A model generated the notes under the pieces. It was not told the DNA's origin. It ran no database searches and worked only from the letters and a program-made list of their open reading frames with translations. Positions 52,238 to 63,730 of a DNA stretch of 64,000 nt are shown here, one piece after another (position 1 is the first letter of the stretch; each line of letters begins with the position of its first letter). Source of the stretch: Branchiostoma floridae. Lineage: Eukaryota > Chordata > Leptocardii > Amphioxiformes > Branchiostomatidae. The stretch lies in contig NC_049992.1 of assembly GCF_000003815.2 (NCBI RefSeq), positions 806,562 through 870,561 of the forward strand, in the 5' to 3' direction. The translations under genes and the position numbers were made by a program.

Positions 52238-55200
52238 ATGGCGAATGTCTTGCTGCTCGCTGCCTTCCTTCTGTCCAATAGTTTTCCTACCCGAGCGCAG
52301 GACACCAGCATAATCATCTCAACCACCAACACCGAGGCCCTCGAGAGGCAGATCGCCGAGACCAGGGAGGAAACGGGCCGATTACAGAATCAAGTTGATC
52401 GCCTGTCGTCGCTGGTGGAAACACTGCTGGTACAAGAGAAGAAATGTGTCTCCAGGGTTGATAGACATTCTGCAGAAGTTTCATCGGAGAAAGATAGAAG
52501 TGCCCGATCTCTTGTTCCGACGGGCCAAACAACCACCAACACTGAGGCCCCCAAGCGACGGACCAAGGAGGAAACGGGTCGGTTGAATAATCGTGGCCGC
52601 TCGAAAAAAGTGGACCGCCTGTCGTCGCTCGTGGAAACTCTGCTGTCCAGGGTGGACAGTTTGTCTGCTGAATTGTCGGAGGAGAGAGTCAGGGGTGCAC
52701 AGCTGGAACGGAATCTGACACGGCGGATACAAGAACTAGAAATTCAGGTAAAGCACGGATCACATACCTTAGATTACAAAAGGCGTTCTATTTCTTAACA
52801 TTTTCAGAAAATATTTATCGTACAGTCCCGTTCTTAAAAGCAGACCCTCATTGCCTTTGCCAACAATGTCATCTTTTCGGTGCCTTTTGTATGTTTGACA
52901 ATTTTTTGGGTGGACAGGTGCTTTTGTGGACAGCATAGCTCAGAATATGTTGATTACGACTAGTATGCGTGATGTTCTGTATGACCACACGTGGAAGGAC
53001 AAGTTCGATTATGGTTCGATTATTTCCATGTTACCGAAGCAGAAAGTCTGCTTTTCATATCTCATGTTCTGGTCATGCTGTGGTCAATATGGTACTGGTG
53101 CTTTTTGTTGAATTTCGGCTAGTAAGAAGTTGTATAACTTTGAACTCCAAGCACGTTTTCCCATCTGGGTTTGTCCTACACCACAGTCTGGGCTCATCGC
53201 CCGAATAGCCCTATGGACGCCAGGTCGTCTGACACTGTTTTGGTTGTCTCCTAAATGAAGTAACATATGCGTGACACCAAATGAACTTTTGTCCTTGCCA
53301 AGTGTAGTACTCGGATCAGATTCTGATTACTGTACAAACACTAGGTCTGCGTAAACGCTATTCTCCAAGCAGAGGTTAGGCTCTGGCTGTTTTTAACGTT
53401 TTTAGTCGTTTTTATTGGGCTTTCTATTTTGTCATTTTTCTTGAAGTACACCAGCCAGTTTTGACAATACTAGATACAATACAGCATAAAAAAGCCCGAT
53501 AAAAACGACTAAAAAACGTTTAAAAAAAGGTCAGAGCCTATTAAACCTCTGCTTGGAGAGTACGTAAACACTAGGTTTGCGCGTGGCAGGGTCAGCTGTA
53601 AATACGTCGAACAGATATTCAAACTATCGGCCTGCATGCAGATTATTTACAGGGACATGTACAGTATTGCAGGGACACCGAATTTTCTATTGGTTTTCGT
53701 CTCTCTCGATGTCCTTTTGTAACCTGATACGATTATAAATCCTTGTGAAACAATATATATAACCTCCATTATCATTTTTACATTAATGGGATCAGAATGG
53801 CGATACCCTGAATCGTTTAATGGCCTGATTTACATATATCAGTTTAATTATTTTGCACTTTTGATAAGTTCTAAAGTTCCAGATGTCTGAATTACAAGGT
53901 TGTGGATCTAATATACCGAAGATTTTAAGCACAAGTTTTTGTTTTTCTATTTTCACATGTGCCACCTTTATCACAGCGCTGCTGTGCGGAGCCGACCATT
54001 GAATCCCCGGCCCCTCCTGCAGGTGAGTTGGAGGGTACCGTTCCGAGTATTGTAAATGCATTTAAGTTCGCGGGGATTAACTTCGCGGTAGCGGGAAAAT
54101 GAGTTTTCGCGGTGGTTTTAAGTTCGCGGTAGCGCCATAGACTGCAGTCTCATACTATAATGGAAAAATGTTCTCGGTGATTCAAAGTTTGCGGTGAAGA
54201 GGTCACCGCGAAAACAACGAACATAAAACCACCGGGAACATTTCTGCATTTACAGTATCCTATGGTTCTGATGTTGCACGACGCGTCGACAACGGAAAAG
54301 CAGCGAGAGAGGGGTACTTCGACCGAAAATGGTGACAGACCCACGAGAGTTGCAGTGATCTTACATCGATTTTTAATCCACGTTGTCATACCCTCTCCTC
54401 TCTATTCCTGTCTCCCATCTACTTGCACTACTGTCGCTGCGTTATATCGTTTAAACCATGATTAGGGCAGATTCCCCTCATAGGTCTTTGACATGTCGTA
54501 AATAATGTGTCAAGCAGAGGCACTGATCTCCTCTTCATTTCTCCCTCTGTTGCCTCAGTGGTCAGAGAAATACGATGTCTTTATGTTATTGTGGTTGCTC
54601 GAAAATCTAGCCGGGGTCCTACGCTCTCACATGCGGTCGATATAATGCGCTCTATTTCACTTGGACATGTCAACAAATCATTAGTAGATATGATGTCTTT
54701 AGATAGTCGTATAGACATGTTACTTACCGTTTCCAGACTGTGCTGCATATAAATCCTCCGGGCTGACCAGCGGAGTCTACCCACTCGGCTCCCTCCCGTC
54801 CGGTGTGCAGGCCTACTGTGATATGGAGACAGCAGGTACAGTAACTGTACTTGTACACAGTCACAAGGGGAATGCTGTAAGTTATTTTACCAGTAGTGAT
54901 TTACAGGCGATACTATTGTTGAACGACCCCTCCTCTTTTTGATAATTGAGCTGGGTTCTTAATTCACGCTTTTAACGACCAATCCTAGAGACGTCCTTGC
55001 GTCCTAGCGCTATCTTTCGAGGTTTTCGCTGATTCGCGTATTTCAACATTGGCTAAGAGCGAGTATCCACATTAGGGAACCTTAGCCCATGTTGAAATTT
55101 GCGAATCAGCACTCCCTAAAATCAAAAGCCAGCGCCCCTAGACGTCTTTGAAGGTTGCTAGGACGTCCCTATACCCGAAGCTAGATACTCATTTACACAT

Positions 55201-58200
55201 CAGACATGGTTGGTGTATTTTAGTGCTTTTTCAAAGGGCACAACATCGGTATTCGACCTTAAGGTCCTGAGTCAACAACCCTACACTAAACGCCAGCATA
55301 CAGCTGTCATGCAAAATCTTTTATAATCTAGAACGTAATTAAGGGTGTGTTTTCCCTTGATTTTGGCGACCACACATGTACAGGAGGAGGCTGGACTGTA
55401 ATCCAGCGGCGGCTGGGCGGATCGGTTCCCTTCAACCGGACTTGGGAGGAGTACAAACTGGGCTTTGGGAACAAGGACGGGGAGTATTGGCTGGGGAACG
55501 AGAACATCCACCTCCTGACCAATCAGAAAGAGTACTCGCTGCGGATTGAACTTCAGGATTGGGAAGGGAACCAGACTTTCGCAGAGTATAGCACATTTAG
55601 GTTGGTACTTCTTAGAATGACAATTCTAAGAAGGATATCAAATACATCTAGGAAGTCTCATTGAAATATACATAATGACTGGAAATGCACTTTCATCCTG
55701 TTCTAGGGCAAAGCCAATACAGTCTCGCTCGCAGCCACACACAAAACAAGATGCTCTACTGCTCATTTTCTGATCAGCTGGGGTAAGAAGTAAACATGAC
55801 CTCAGATGACCTCAAATGTTGGGACATCCAGGCGCTCAGTAAAGGTCAACAAAGAACCAACACACCAGAGAGAACGAGTAATAACCCCTATAAGGGTTTT
55901 CGGAAAACCCTGTCCAGTCCAGACAGGGAAATGGGGCGGAAAACCCTGTCCAGTCTGAAAAGAGGGTCTGCATAGGGGTTCCTGGCAATACTTAAAACTA
56001 TTACTTTAGACAGCACTTTCGCTAAACAGATACACATAACCATAGACTCGGCAGCATAATGAGTGACCCAAAGGTGTAATATGCATGCACACAAAGTCAG
56101 CTCTGTCAAATGCAAAGTACCCAATTAACACTTATCTGGTAGGACGTGAGGAGGAGATAATTACACCCATTGTCCATCAAACAATGGATAGGGAGTGTCC
56201 GTCAATTTCGGATTGTTAATTAGTGGCAATACATTACAAAGCCAGGCTTTGAAAGGTTTTCTTTAAATGGTAAGTGTGCAGCACTCATTTTGAGAGCTGG
56301 TCTGTTTAAATCCCGGTTTAATACAATGACTGCGAAAGATTCCAATATCAACACGACTTTAGTACACGATGTTATAACATTACATATATTTTACAATGCC
56401 CTACAATAAAGCCGAGATGGCATTTTTCAAACCCTAGAGGCTTTAGAGGCAAGTTGTGAGCTATATAGAACTATGTATCATTTAAAAAAAAGTGTTTTAT
56501 TTGCAAAATTATGCCGTTCAGTCTCAAACACTTAAAGAGTAGAAGTTTTTTATATGATGCACAGAAGTAGCAATGATGGATGATTTTTGTTAAGTTATAA
56601 TTTTTGTACGACATTGTATCTGTATCTGTATCTATATAGCCGGTATAACCGCCGTTCGGCGTAACACACCAGCTTCGCAGGCACGCGGCGCGGCAGCAGC
56701 TGGTTGTGTCACACTTCAAGTTGATGTTATTTCTGTGCTTAGCCATACTAAAGATAAAAATGTTGTTGTATACTAGTACTTAGTAGCTTACAACGTATAA
56801 CCCCATGCAGACCCTCTTTTCAGACTGGACAGGGTTTTCTGCATTCCGGACTGGACAGGTTTTTCCGAAAACCCTTTATATCAACCTGGACTAGTTTGCA
56901 CCGTATCGTTTTTTTTCCTTCTGGACAAAGAGCCTAGAAATAGCAAAAAAAGTGTTATTTAAAGATGTCTTCCTTTTGCTGCCTGCTACTTACACAAGCG
57001 CATACAGAACAACCAAACAGGGCAGCCTCAAATCACTTCAGTGATAACTATGGTTAGAATAGATTCTGCCTACATGAGATTTACTTTACGTCATCTTTTT
57101 AAGATCGTAATGATGACATTTTTTACAATAATAATACTCTTCATTGTGACCAATAGACAAACTCTGCCTGGTATACAATCATCTTAATACAACTAACATT
57201 TGTGTCTTCTAATATCTCATCCAGGGTGTCCGATGAGTCGGACCAGTACCGGCTGCACATCTCCGGGTATTCAGGCACCGCGGGAGACTCACTGGACAAC
57301 AACGGGGGTAGGTTCTCCACTGTGGACAGGGACAATGATGTCAGCAACATCGACTGTTCTCAGCTGTACGGTCAGGGCGGCTGGTGGTATCGGAGCTGTG
57401 GCAACTCCTTCCTCAATGGTCCCTACCTGGGCAACTGTGGGAACACCTGTCCGTTATCACGGGGTGTGATGTGGTACCACTGGAGAGGCGGGAGCTACTC
57501 TCTGAAGTCTGTGTCTATGAAGATCAGGGAGGAAACGGACCGCATTAGAGTGGATCGTCTGTCGTCGAAGGTGGACAGTTTGGGCTCCTCCCTCAAGTCT
57601 GTGTCCATGAAGATCAGGGAGGAAACGGACCGTGTCAAAGTGGATCGTCTGTCGTCAGTGGTGGAAACCTTACAGAGTCAACAGTCCGATCTCACGTCAA
57701 AGGTGGACCGTTTTGGTGATAGGTTACGGGACCAAGAAACTCGTCTGCAGTCCCAGGTAAACAAAAACGCGAATAAATGAAAAAAAAAGTTTCATATGCT
57801 GCAAATGACTACATATATTAGGGATGAGATTGCGATCTAGCAGAATAGGCAATTCTGTAGCTTGACCAGTACTACTTGTCTACCACTGGCTGTGGCCCTT
57901 TAACACAATCAAGCGTCTCTGACTAGTGATACTTTAGATATTGCAAAGTAGATAAGGAATAAGGTGATGTTAGCGCACAAAGCAACATTTGGCATTCAAT
58001 CAATTCAAGGGAATAGAAATTTTTGTGTTGCCACTAGCTTGTACTTGTAAACACAATTGTTTACCCTATCTTTATGTATTACCTGTCCTCTTTGTTACAG
58101 CTTTCTATTCTGAAAGCTTTTCATGCAGGTGAGTTGGAGGGTCCGAGTATCTCACTATTGTGATGCTGCACGTGCATGTGTTCTGCCTTACAGTGACGCA

Positions 58201-60993
58201 GTGATTATGTACATATGTGGTGTTTTCAGATAGGCATACACAAAGATTACTCGGTACAATTCCTAACGTCATACAAACAATCATGCAATCAATTCAATTC
58301 ATCCTAGATGTTATTTACGACCTCCATTATTCATTTTGAAATTTTTCCACATTAGTCCCGAAGTTCCAGTACAAATATCTTTCTACTGTGTATGCCTACA
58401 GTTTAGTGATCCATTTTTGACTTTAATGTCACCAATATAGCCTGACTAAAATCGCGCTCCTAGCTAGGGGCCAGCCGTACAGTTACTGCCCCTAGGGCAG
58501 GGTTCGTTAACCCCAGCCAGCGAGAGATTGTGTAAACAAGTTACCAATATTGCCGCCGTCCAGCTACATTTTGTACTTCTGCCAAACATATCAATGTTTA
58601 GAATAGTTAGTTGTAAATTAGACATGTGAATCACAATCTTAAAATCAACTCTATTTACTGCTATTTACTGTCAGAGGCAGACTGTGCTGCATATAAATCC
58701 TCCGGACAGACGACCAGCGGAGTGTACACACTCGGCTCCCTCCCGTCCGGTGTGCAGGCCTACTGTGACATGGATACAGCAGGTACTGTACTAGTGTGTA
58801 ATAACGCTGTGACATGGACACAGCAGGTACTGTTACAGTAGTGTGTAGTAACGCTGTGACATGGATACAGCAGGTACTGTTACAGTAGTGTGTAGTACCG
58901 CTGTGACATGGATACAGCAGGTACTGTTACAGTAGTGTGTAGTAACGCTGTGACATGGAGACAGCAGGTACTGTTACAGTAGTGTGTAGTAACACTGTGA
59001 CATGGACACAGCAGGTACTGTTACAGTAGTGTGTAGTAACGCTGTGACATGGATACAGCAGGTAATATACTAGTGTGTAGTAACGCTGTGACATGGATAC
59101 AGCAGGTACTGTGACAGTAGTGTGTAGTAACGCTGTGACATGGATACAGCAGGTACTGTTACAGAAGTGTGTAGTAACGCTGTGACATGAAGACAGCAGG
59201 TACTGTTACAGTAGTGTGTAGTAACGCTGTGACATGGATACAGCAGGTACTGTTACAGTAGTGTGTAGTAACGCTGTGTCATGGATACAGCAGATACTGT
59301 TACAGAAGTGTGTAGTAACGCTGTGACATGGATACAGCAGGTAATGTACTAGTGTGTAGTAACGCTGTGACATGGATACTGCAGGTACTGTACTAATATA
59401 TAGTCACGAGGGAGTTGCTGTAAGTTGTCTTGTCCCCTTTTTAGCTTTGCAAAGTCGTTTCAATGGAAGTTTCATTGTCTAATGTATAGCAAGTGTCACC
59501 GTAAAACAGATAAAAACAAGAGTTCGGAGACCTCATACCTGCATGAAATATTTCAGTTTTTTTTTCAATTTTCATATTCATTATCACACAAGACAAGCTG
59601 GAATACAGAACACCGAGTCCGAGCTAGCCTGAGTACCATCCGGGTGGTAGTTTGCTCCTAAGTTCCCTTCTGGAATAGGAGAGAAGCGACTGCATATAAA
59701 CGTCGGAGCGAACTATCCGGATGGTACCCAGGCTGGGTCCCAGTGGCAGAGCAAAGACGTTCTGTGATGTTATAATTCAAACTCAGTCTACAAAATAACT
59801 AAGGGTGTTTTCCCCAGGAGGCGGGTGGACTGTGATCCAGCGGCGGCAGGACGGGTCGGTTCCCTTCAACCGGACCTGGGAGGAGTACAAACTGGGCTTT
59901 GGGAACAAGAGCGGAGAGTACTGGCTAGGGAACGAGAACATCCACCTCCTGACCAATCAGAAGGACTATGTGCTGCGAATTGATCTCCAGGATTGGGAAG
60001 AGAAGCAAACATTCGCAGAATATAGCACATTTAGGTTGGTACTCCTCCTTTCCCTCTAGTGGGAATTCTGGGCACAGATTACAGTCATGAAGTCCCATGG
60101 AAACACATGATGTCTAGATACACATAGGCTAAAACTCCTGTTCTACTCACAAGCAACACAAATAGGTGTCCTGATTTTCTGCTTAATTCCGACCAGCAGA
60201 TTCAAGAAGTAAACCTATTAAACCTCGAATGACCAAAATGCTGGGATATCCATATGCGCTCAAAGAGGGGTCGACCGAACAACTCAAAAGAAATTTTTTT
60301 ATCAACCTGGGGAAATTTAGCCATTCCTTATCACTTCTTCCCAAATTAAAATGTACATGAATTTTGTCATATTTTGTTATTACTTGTTTTATTAGTCGAA
60401 TGACCCTCAAATGGCTAATGTGCATTTCTGAACATAGTTGTAAGTACTCTGTCTTCATTTACCATATTTTACATACTGTGGCACACATCAAGATAAACAT
60501 TTCTTGCTATTTGGTTAGTTCAACATAAAAGTTAGTTTTCCAATGTTCCTTACACAAGCACGCGCACATCTGTGCTTATGTTGTGCCACAGTGGGAAACG
60601 AAAGCCATCTCCTGTGCTCGATCACAGCACTTTTTCGTTTAAAACAAAAAACTGTAAATGTTCCCATCCAGGGTGTCCGGTGAGTCGGACGGGTACCGGC
60701 TGCACATTTCCGGGTATTCAGGCACCGCGGGAGACTCCATGGCTCACAACAACGGGCGGAGGTTCTCCACTGTGGACAGGGACAATGATGTCAGCAGCAG
60801 CCATTGTTCCCAGCAGTACGGACAGGGCGGCTGGTGGTTTCGGGCCTGCAGCTGGTCCCTCCTCAACGGCCACTACCTGGGCAATTGTGGGAACTCCTGT
60901 CCATTCAGGCAAGGTGTGATGTGGTACGGCTGGAGAGGCGTGAGGTACTCGAGCTCCCTGAAGTCTGTGTCTATGAAACTCAGGCCAGCATAA
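52238..60993 (+). CDS. FReD gene 3: protein with two fibrinogen domains, 9 exons, 692 aa
   Basis: Exons 52238-52747, 53977-54022, 54737-54835, 55384-55600, 57225-57756, 58101-58128, 58675-58782, 59818-60034 and 60672-60993 join with consistent phases at all eight junctions. Order: signal peptide ([20 protein letters not shown]), a long coiled coil to about residue 170 with an internal duplication, linker [10 protein letters not shown], FReD-1 (about 186-395), a second coiled coil (about 396-468), a nine-residue exon, and FReD-2 (about 480-692). Both FReDs keep [36 protein letters not shown] and the LGNCGN-CP disulfide region. Exon 5 has no stop after the first FReD: it runs from SMKIR into REETDR coil sequence and then a donor. 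This looks like a fusion of two neighbouring single-FReD genes. By family it is secreted and carbohydrate- or acetyl-binding. Exon joins are inferred from splice signals and phase, not transcripts. Confidence 0.8.
53361..53563. mobile_element. Foldback element in FReD gene 3 intron 1
   Basis: The left arm CTCCAAGCAGAGGTTAGGCT with a TTTAGTCGTTTTTATTGGGC block is mirrored by the right arm GCCCGATAAAAACGACTAAA and AAACCTCTGCTTGGAGAG, with arms of about 85 bases. No coding. Confidence 0.85.
54048..54257. mobile_element. MITE, CCGCGAACATT family (copy 5)
   Basis: The ends are TATTGTAAATGCATTTAAG and CATTTCTGCATTTACAGTA, with TTCGCGG and CGCGAAAAC blocks inside. It lies in intron 2 of FReD gene 3, starting about 25 bases after exon 2. 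Confidence 0.85.
54983..55172. mobile_element. Foldback element in FReD gene 3 intron 3
   Basis: GACGTCCTTGCGTCCTAGCG and GCTGATTCGC on the left are mirrored by GCGAATCAGC and GTTGCTAGGACGTCCC on the right. It occupies the intron that, in the other FReD copies, carries the GTACCATCCGG element; that element is absent here. Confidence 0.75.
55886..56882. mobile_element. ~1-kb non-autonomous DNA transposon with ~85-bp TIRs
   Basis: The left terminus contains AAGGGTTTTCGGAAAACCCT and CCCTGTCCAGTCTGAAAAGA up to GGGTCTGCATAGGGGTT. The right terminus is its inverted complement (AACCCCATGCAGACCCTCTT to TTTTTCCGAAAACCCTTTA). The interior of about 800 bases has no transposase-like frame. It is inserted in intron 4 of FReD gene 3. 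Confidence 0.85.
58783..59390 (+). repeat. 47-bp minisatellite made of the exon 7 end and its splice donor
   Basis: About 13 copies of a 47-bp unit containing GCTGTGACATGGATACAGCA then GGTACTGTTACAGTAG. The core GACATGGATACAGCAG/GTACTG is the last 16 bases of exon 7 plus the donor site (58782/58783), so each unit carries a nearly perfect copy of the 5' splice site. The last unit leads into intron sequence homologous to gene 2 after its donor (ACTAATAT-TAGTCACG). Confidence 0.95.
59626..59733. mobile_element. Small TIR element in the second FReD of gene 3
   Basis: Ends AGCCTGAGTACCATCCGG and CCGGATGGTACCCAGGCT, positioned as in FReD genes 1 and 2. Confidence 0.85.
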
Positions 60994-62757
60994 CGCCATC
61001 TTGTGTACTAAATCTGATCATACCCAGTTGGGCGCGAAATACATAGTAATAGTTTGCCCCCAGCGCAGGCTTTTTGGCCAGCCCAGGGCCCCCCCCCCCC
61101 CCCCCGTCCAAGTCCTGTAGCGATGGGAAAGGGGCAAAAGGGCAAGTGGAGTCTTTTTACGTTGTCTGTAATATACTGACAAGTAATACCCTTTATTGTA
61201 CGGGGCTTTGTTTGTAACAAACTTAGAAGCAACGAGCCAAGAAGCCAGTTAATTGCACAACGGATTAACGCACACTTCTGTTAATTTAATTAATAACTGC
61301 ATGCAATCCCCAAATCCCAAACCGGTGCGGTCCAGCTGGATAACTTCGCATTATTGTACCAGCCGGATAATTGCAAGTAAGTTGTGCAATTAAATGACTT
61401 TTACTGTTCCAGGGTCTTATCACGTGACAGAATCAGAGAGGCTTAGATGTATGATTATGATCAGGTCAGCATACTTCTCTACTAAGTCTGATCACACCCA
61501 TTTATCCACAAAATACTACTTCTTACGTAGTCTATAATGCCGACAAGTAATACTTTATATTGTAGGGGCTTTTTGTGATACAAACTTGACAAAAATGTGA
61601 CCCACAAGAGGCCTGCATGCCCCGTTTCCGTGAGGTGTAAGCAGCTGATTTTAATTTCCCATAATTCGCAAGGAAACTCATCGTATCCACGAAGTTCGTA
61701 GCTAGACAATCAAAGTTTGCGTAAATGTCTTCCTTGATGTTAGCATCAAACGTAGGGGGTCCTTCTGAATGCAGTGTAAAGCCTTGTTGGGCGCCCCTAT
61801 GCAGACCCTCCAACAACAAAGTAGAGAAGGTAGCTCAGATAAAGTGTCTATGGAGAAAACTGTTCAATGTGAGTATTAGATGCAGATGACCGTAACTAAA
61901 ATAACTAGAGACTGGTTGTTTTTGTTGCCGGGCGCTTCTGATATAACATATAAGCGCTCCTTATGTAATGTTTCGTTTGGGTATTTTGTAAGATAGCATG
62001 TACTTTTAGTGTTTTCATGGAGTTTTTATCATATATAGAAAAGTATACAAGTATATAGTCTTATTACATACATACATATATGATGTAGTCCTTTTATAGA
62101 ATGAATTAGTCCACGACAATTATTTAAGCATTAAAATTATTACTTATTTGATATATACTTTTGTTAATCATACTACAAAAAAAGGCCATTCTTGTTTGTC
62201 TTTCCGAAACGCACATTTCGGATTAGAGGTCATGCTGAAGTTTGAGTTCAGTGGTAGATACGACATGTTTGACTGGAGTGAATCAAGAATAAAATGGACA
62301 AAAATAAAAGTCAAAAGTTCTTTTATTTACTGTATCTGACCATTACTTGATAAATTGTGACCTTAAGGGTTATCTCTGCAGACTTCCGTGGAAACCATAG
62401 ACTCCAAGCAGACGTTGGGAGGTAAATTCGCAACGTTTTCTTGTTTCCCGTTTTTGTTACTAACGTTAGGAAGGAAGTTTGCAAAAGTAACGAGGGACTA
62501 GAAAACGATGTCAACTCCGACCCCTTAACGAGCTACATCCATAAGAATGAAATGGCACGACGATTTCACTCCGTGCCAGTCGGTCAGTCCGGGCTATGAG
62601 CTCGAACTGGCATTCAGAGGTCACGTACATGTCATAACATGACCCCAGATTCTAAAAACACGCATGCTCCTGTCCTTACACGGGGGCTCGACAGCGCGAC
62701 TCAAATGTCGGTTCCTTCCCATTGCCTGTAGATCGTTCAGTCGAGTTGTCCTCAAAA
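60994..62757. other. Intergenic between FReD gene 3 and FReD gene 4
   Basis: Contains a poly-C run at 61090-61105. The segment 62090-62260 is homologous to 50160-50330 after gene 2, and 62390-62490 is homologous to 30830-30920 after gene 1. The ~230-base promoter block shared by genes 1-3 is not evident upstream of gene 4. No gene recognised. Confidence 0.55.
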
Positions 62758-63033
62758 ATGGCGAATGTCTTGCTGCTCGCAGTCTTCCTGCTGTCCGGTA
62801 GTTTAAACCCTGCCCGAGCCCAGGACGGTGGTACAACCAGCTCAACCTCCAACACCGAGGCCCTGGGTCTCTTAAGAAACCAGGTGGATCGTTTGTCGTC
62901 TCTGGTGGAGACTCTGCTGTCCAGGGTTGACAGTTTGTCTGCTGAACTGTCGGAGGAGAGAGTCAGGGGCGCACAGCTGGAACAGAACCTGACACGGCGG
63001 ATACAAGAACTCGAAGCGCGTTTCCAAACACAG
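62758..63033 (+). CDS. FReD gene 4, first exon only (gene continues beyond the window)
   Basis: ATG at 62758 (AAAAATGGCGAAT) to the donor CACAG/GTAAAG at 63033; 92 codons, phase 0. It encodes a signal peptide ([21 protein letters not shown]) and a coiled coil ([38 protein letters not shown]) homologous to exon 1 of genes 1-3, with a deletion removing the EETGRL segment. Downstream sequence at 63800-63940 matches intron 1 of gene 3 (52900-53070), so the linker and FReD exons are expected beyond 64000. Confidence 0.88.
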
Positions 63034-63231
63034 GTAAAGCACGGTTTATTTACCTCAGACTACGAAAGGTGTTCTATTTCTTGACACTTTTTGAAGAGTG
63101 ACAAAAATATTTACTTGGCGTACAATTCTTATTCGGACGCTTTTATGAGCGACATCGATCGAGGCACTATCAGAACCTCCGTGTCGAATCTCCAGCCGTA
63201 GCCCAAGCGTAGATAACATTGACTTTTTGTC

Positions 63232-63730
63232 GCCACTATATTTTCAACCATACTCTAATCAGGGTCATTGACCTACTCCCGCTCCCGAATAAGGCAATTA
63301 TGCAAATTATGCGAGTCATTATCGTTTTCCACGCATAACAGATGAGGCAAACAGAGTGCGAGGAATACATGGAGTCTATAAAACTTAGAGCTGACCCACT
63401 TGACCTTTGCCCTTACTCTAATTAAGGTCACTGACCTCATCCTGCTTCTGAAGACGGCAATTATGCAAATTAGGGTAGTCAACACCATCTACTTTGCATG
63501 ACAGATGAGGCCAGCAGAGTGGAAGAATATACGGGGCATATGATTATGAGGCAATACTGAGTAGACCCTTATTACCTTTGACTTTGCCCCTCAGGGTCAT
63601 TGACTTTATCCTGCTTCCGAATACGATAATTATGCAAATGACGGAAACCATCGTCATTTTTACGCATAACCGTTTAGGCCAACAGAGGGTGAAGGGTTCC
63701 GATACACTGGGCCTATTGTTATTATGGGAC
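63232..63730. repeat. Three tandem copies of a ~160-bp repeat in FReD gene 4 intron 1
   Basis: Copies at about 63232, 63400 and 63570 each contain AGGGTCATTGAC-like, AATTATGCAAAT and GCATAACAGATGAGGC-like blocks. They are related to the ATGCAAAT-rich sequence at 50440-50760. Confidence 0.8.

Noticed and set aside
57200-57469. Plus-strand 89-aa frame beginning [11 protein letters not shown]
   Set aside because: Alternate frame of FReD exon 5; the equivalent occurs over the last exons of the other copies.
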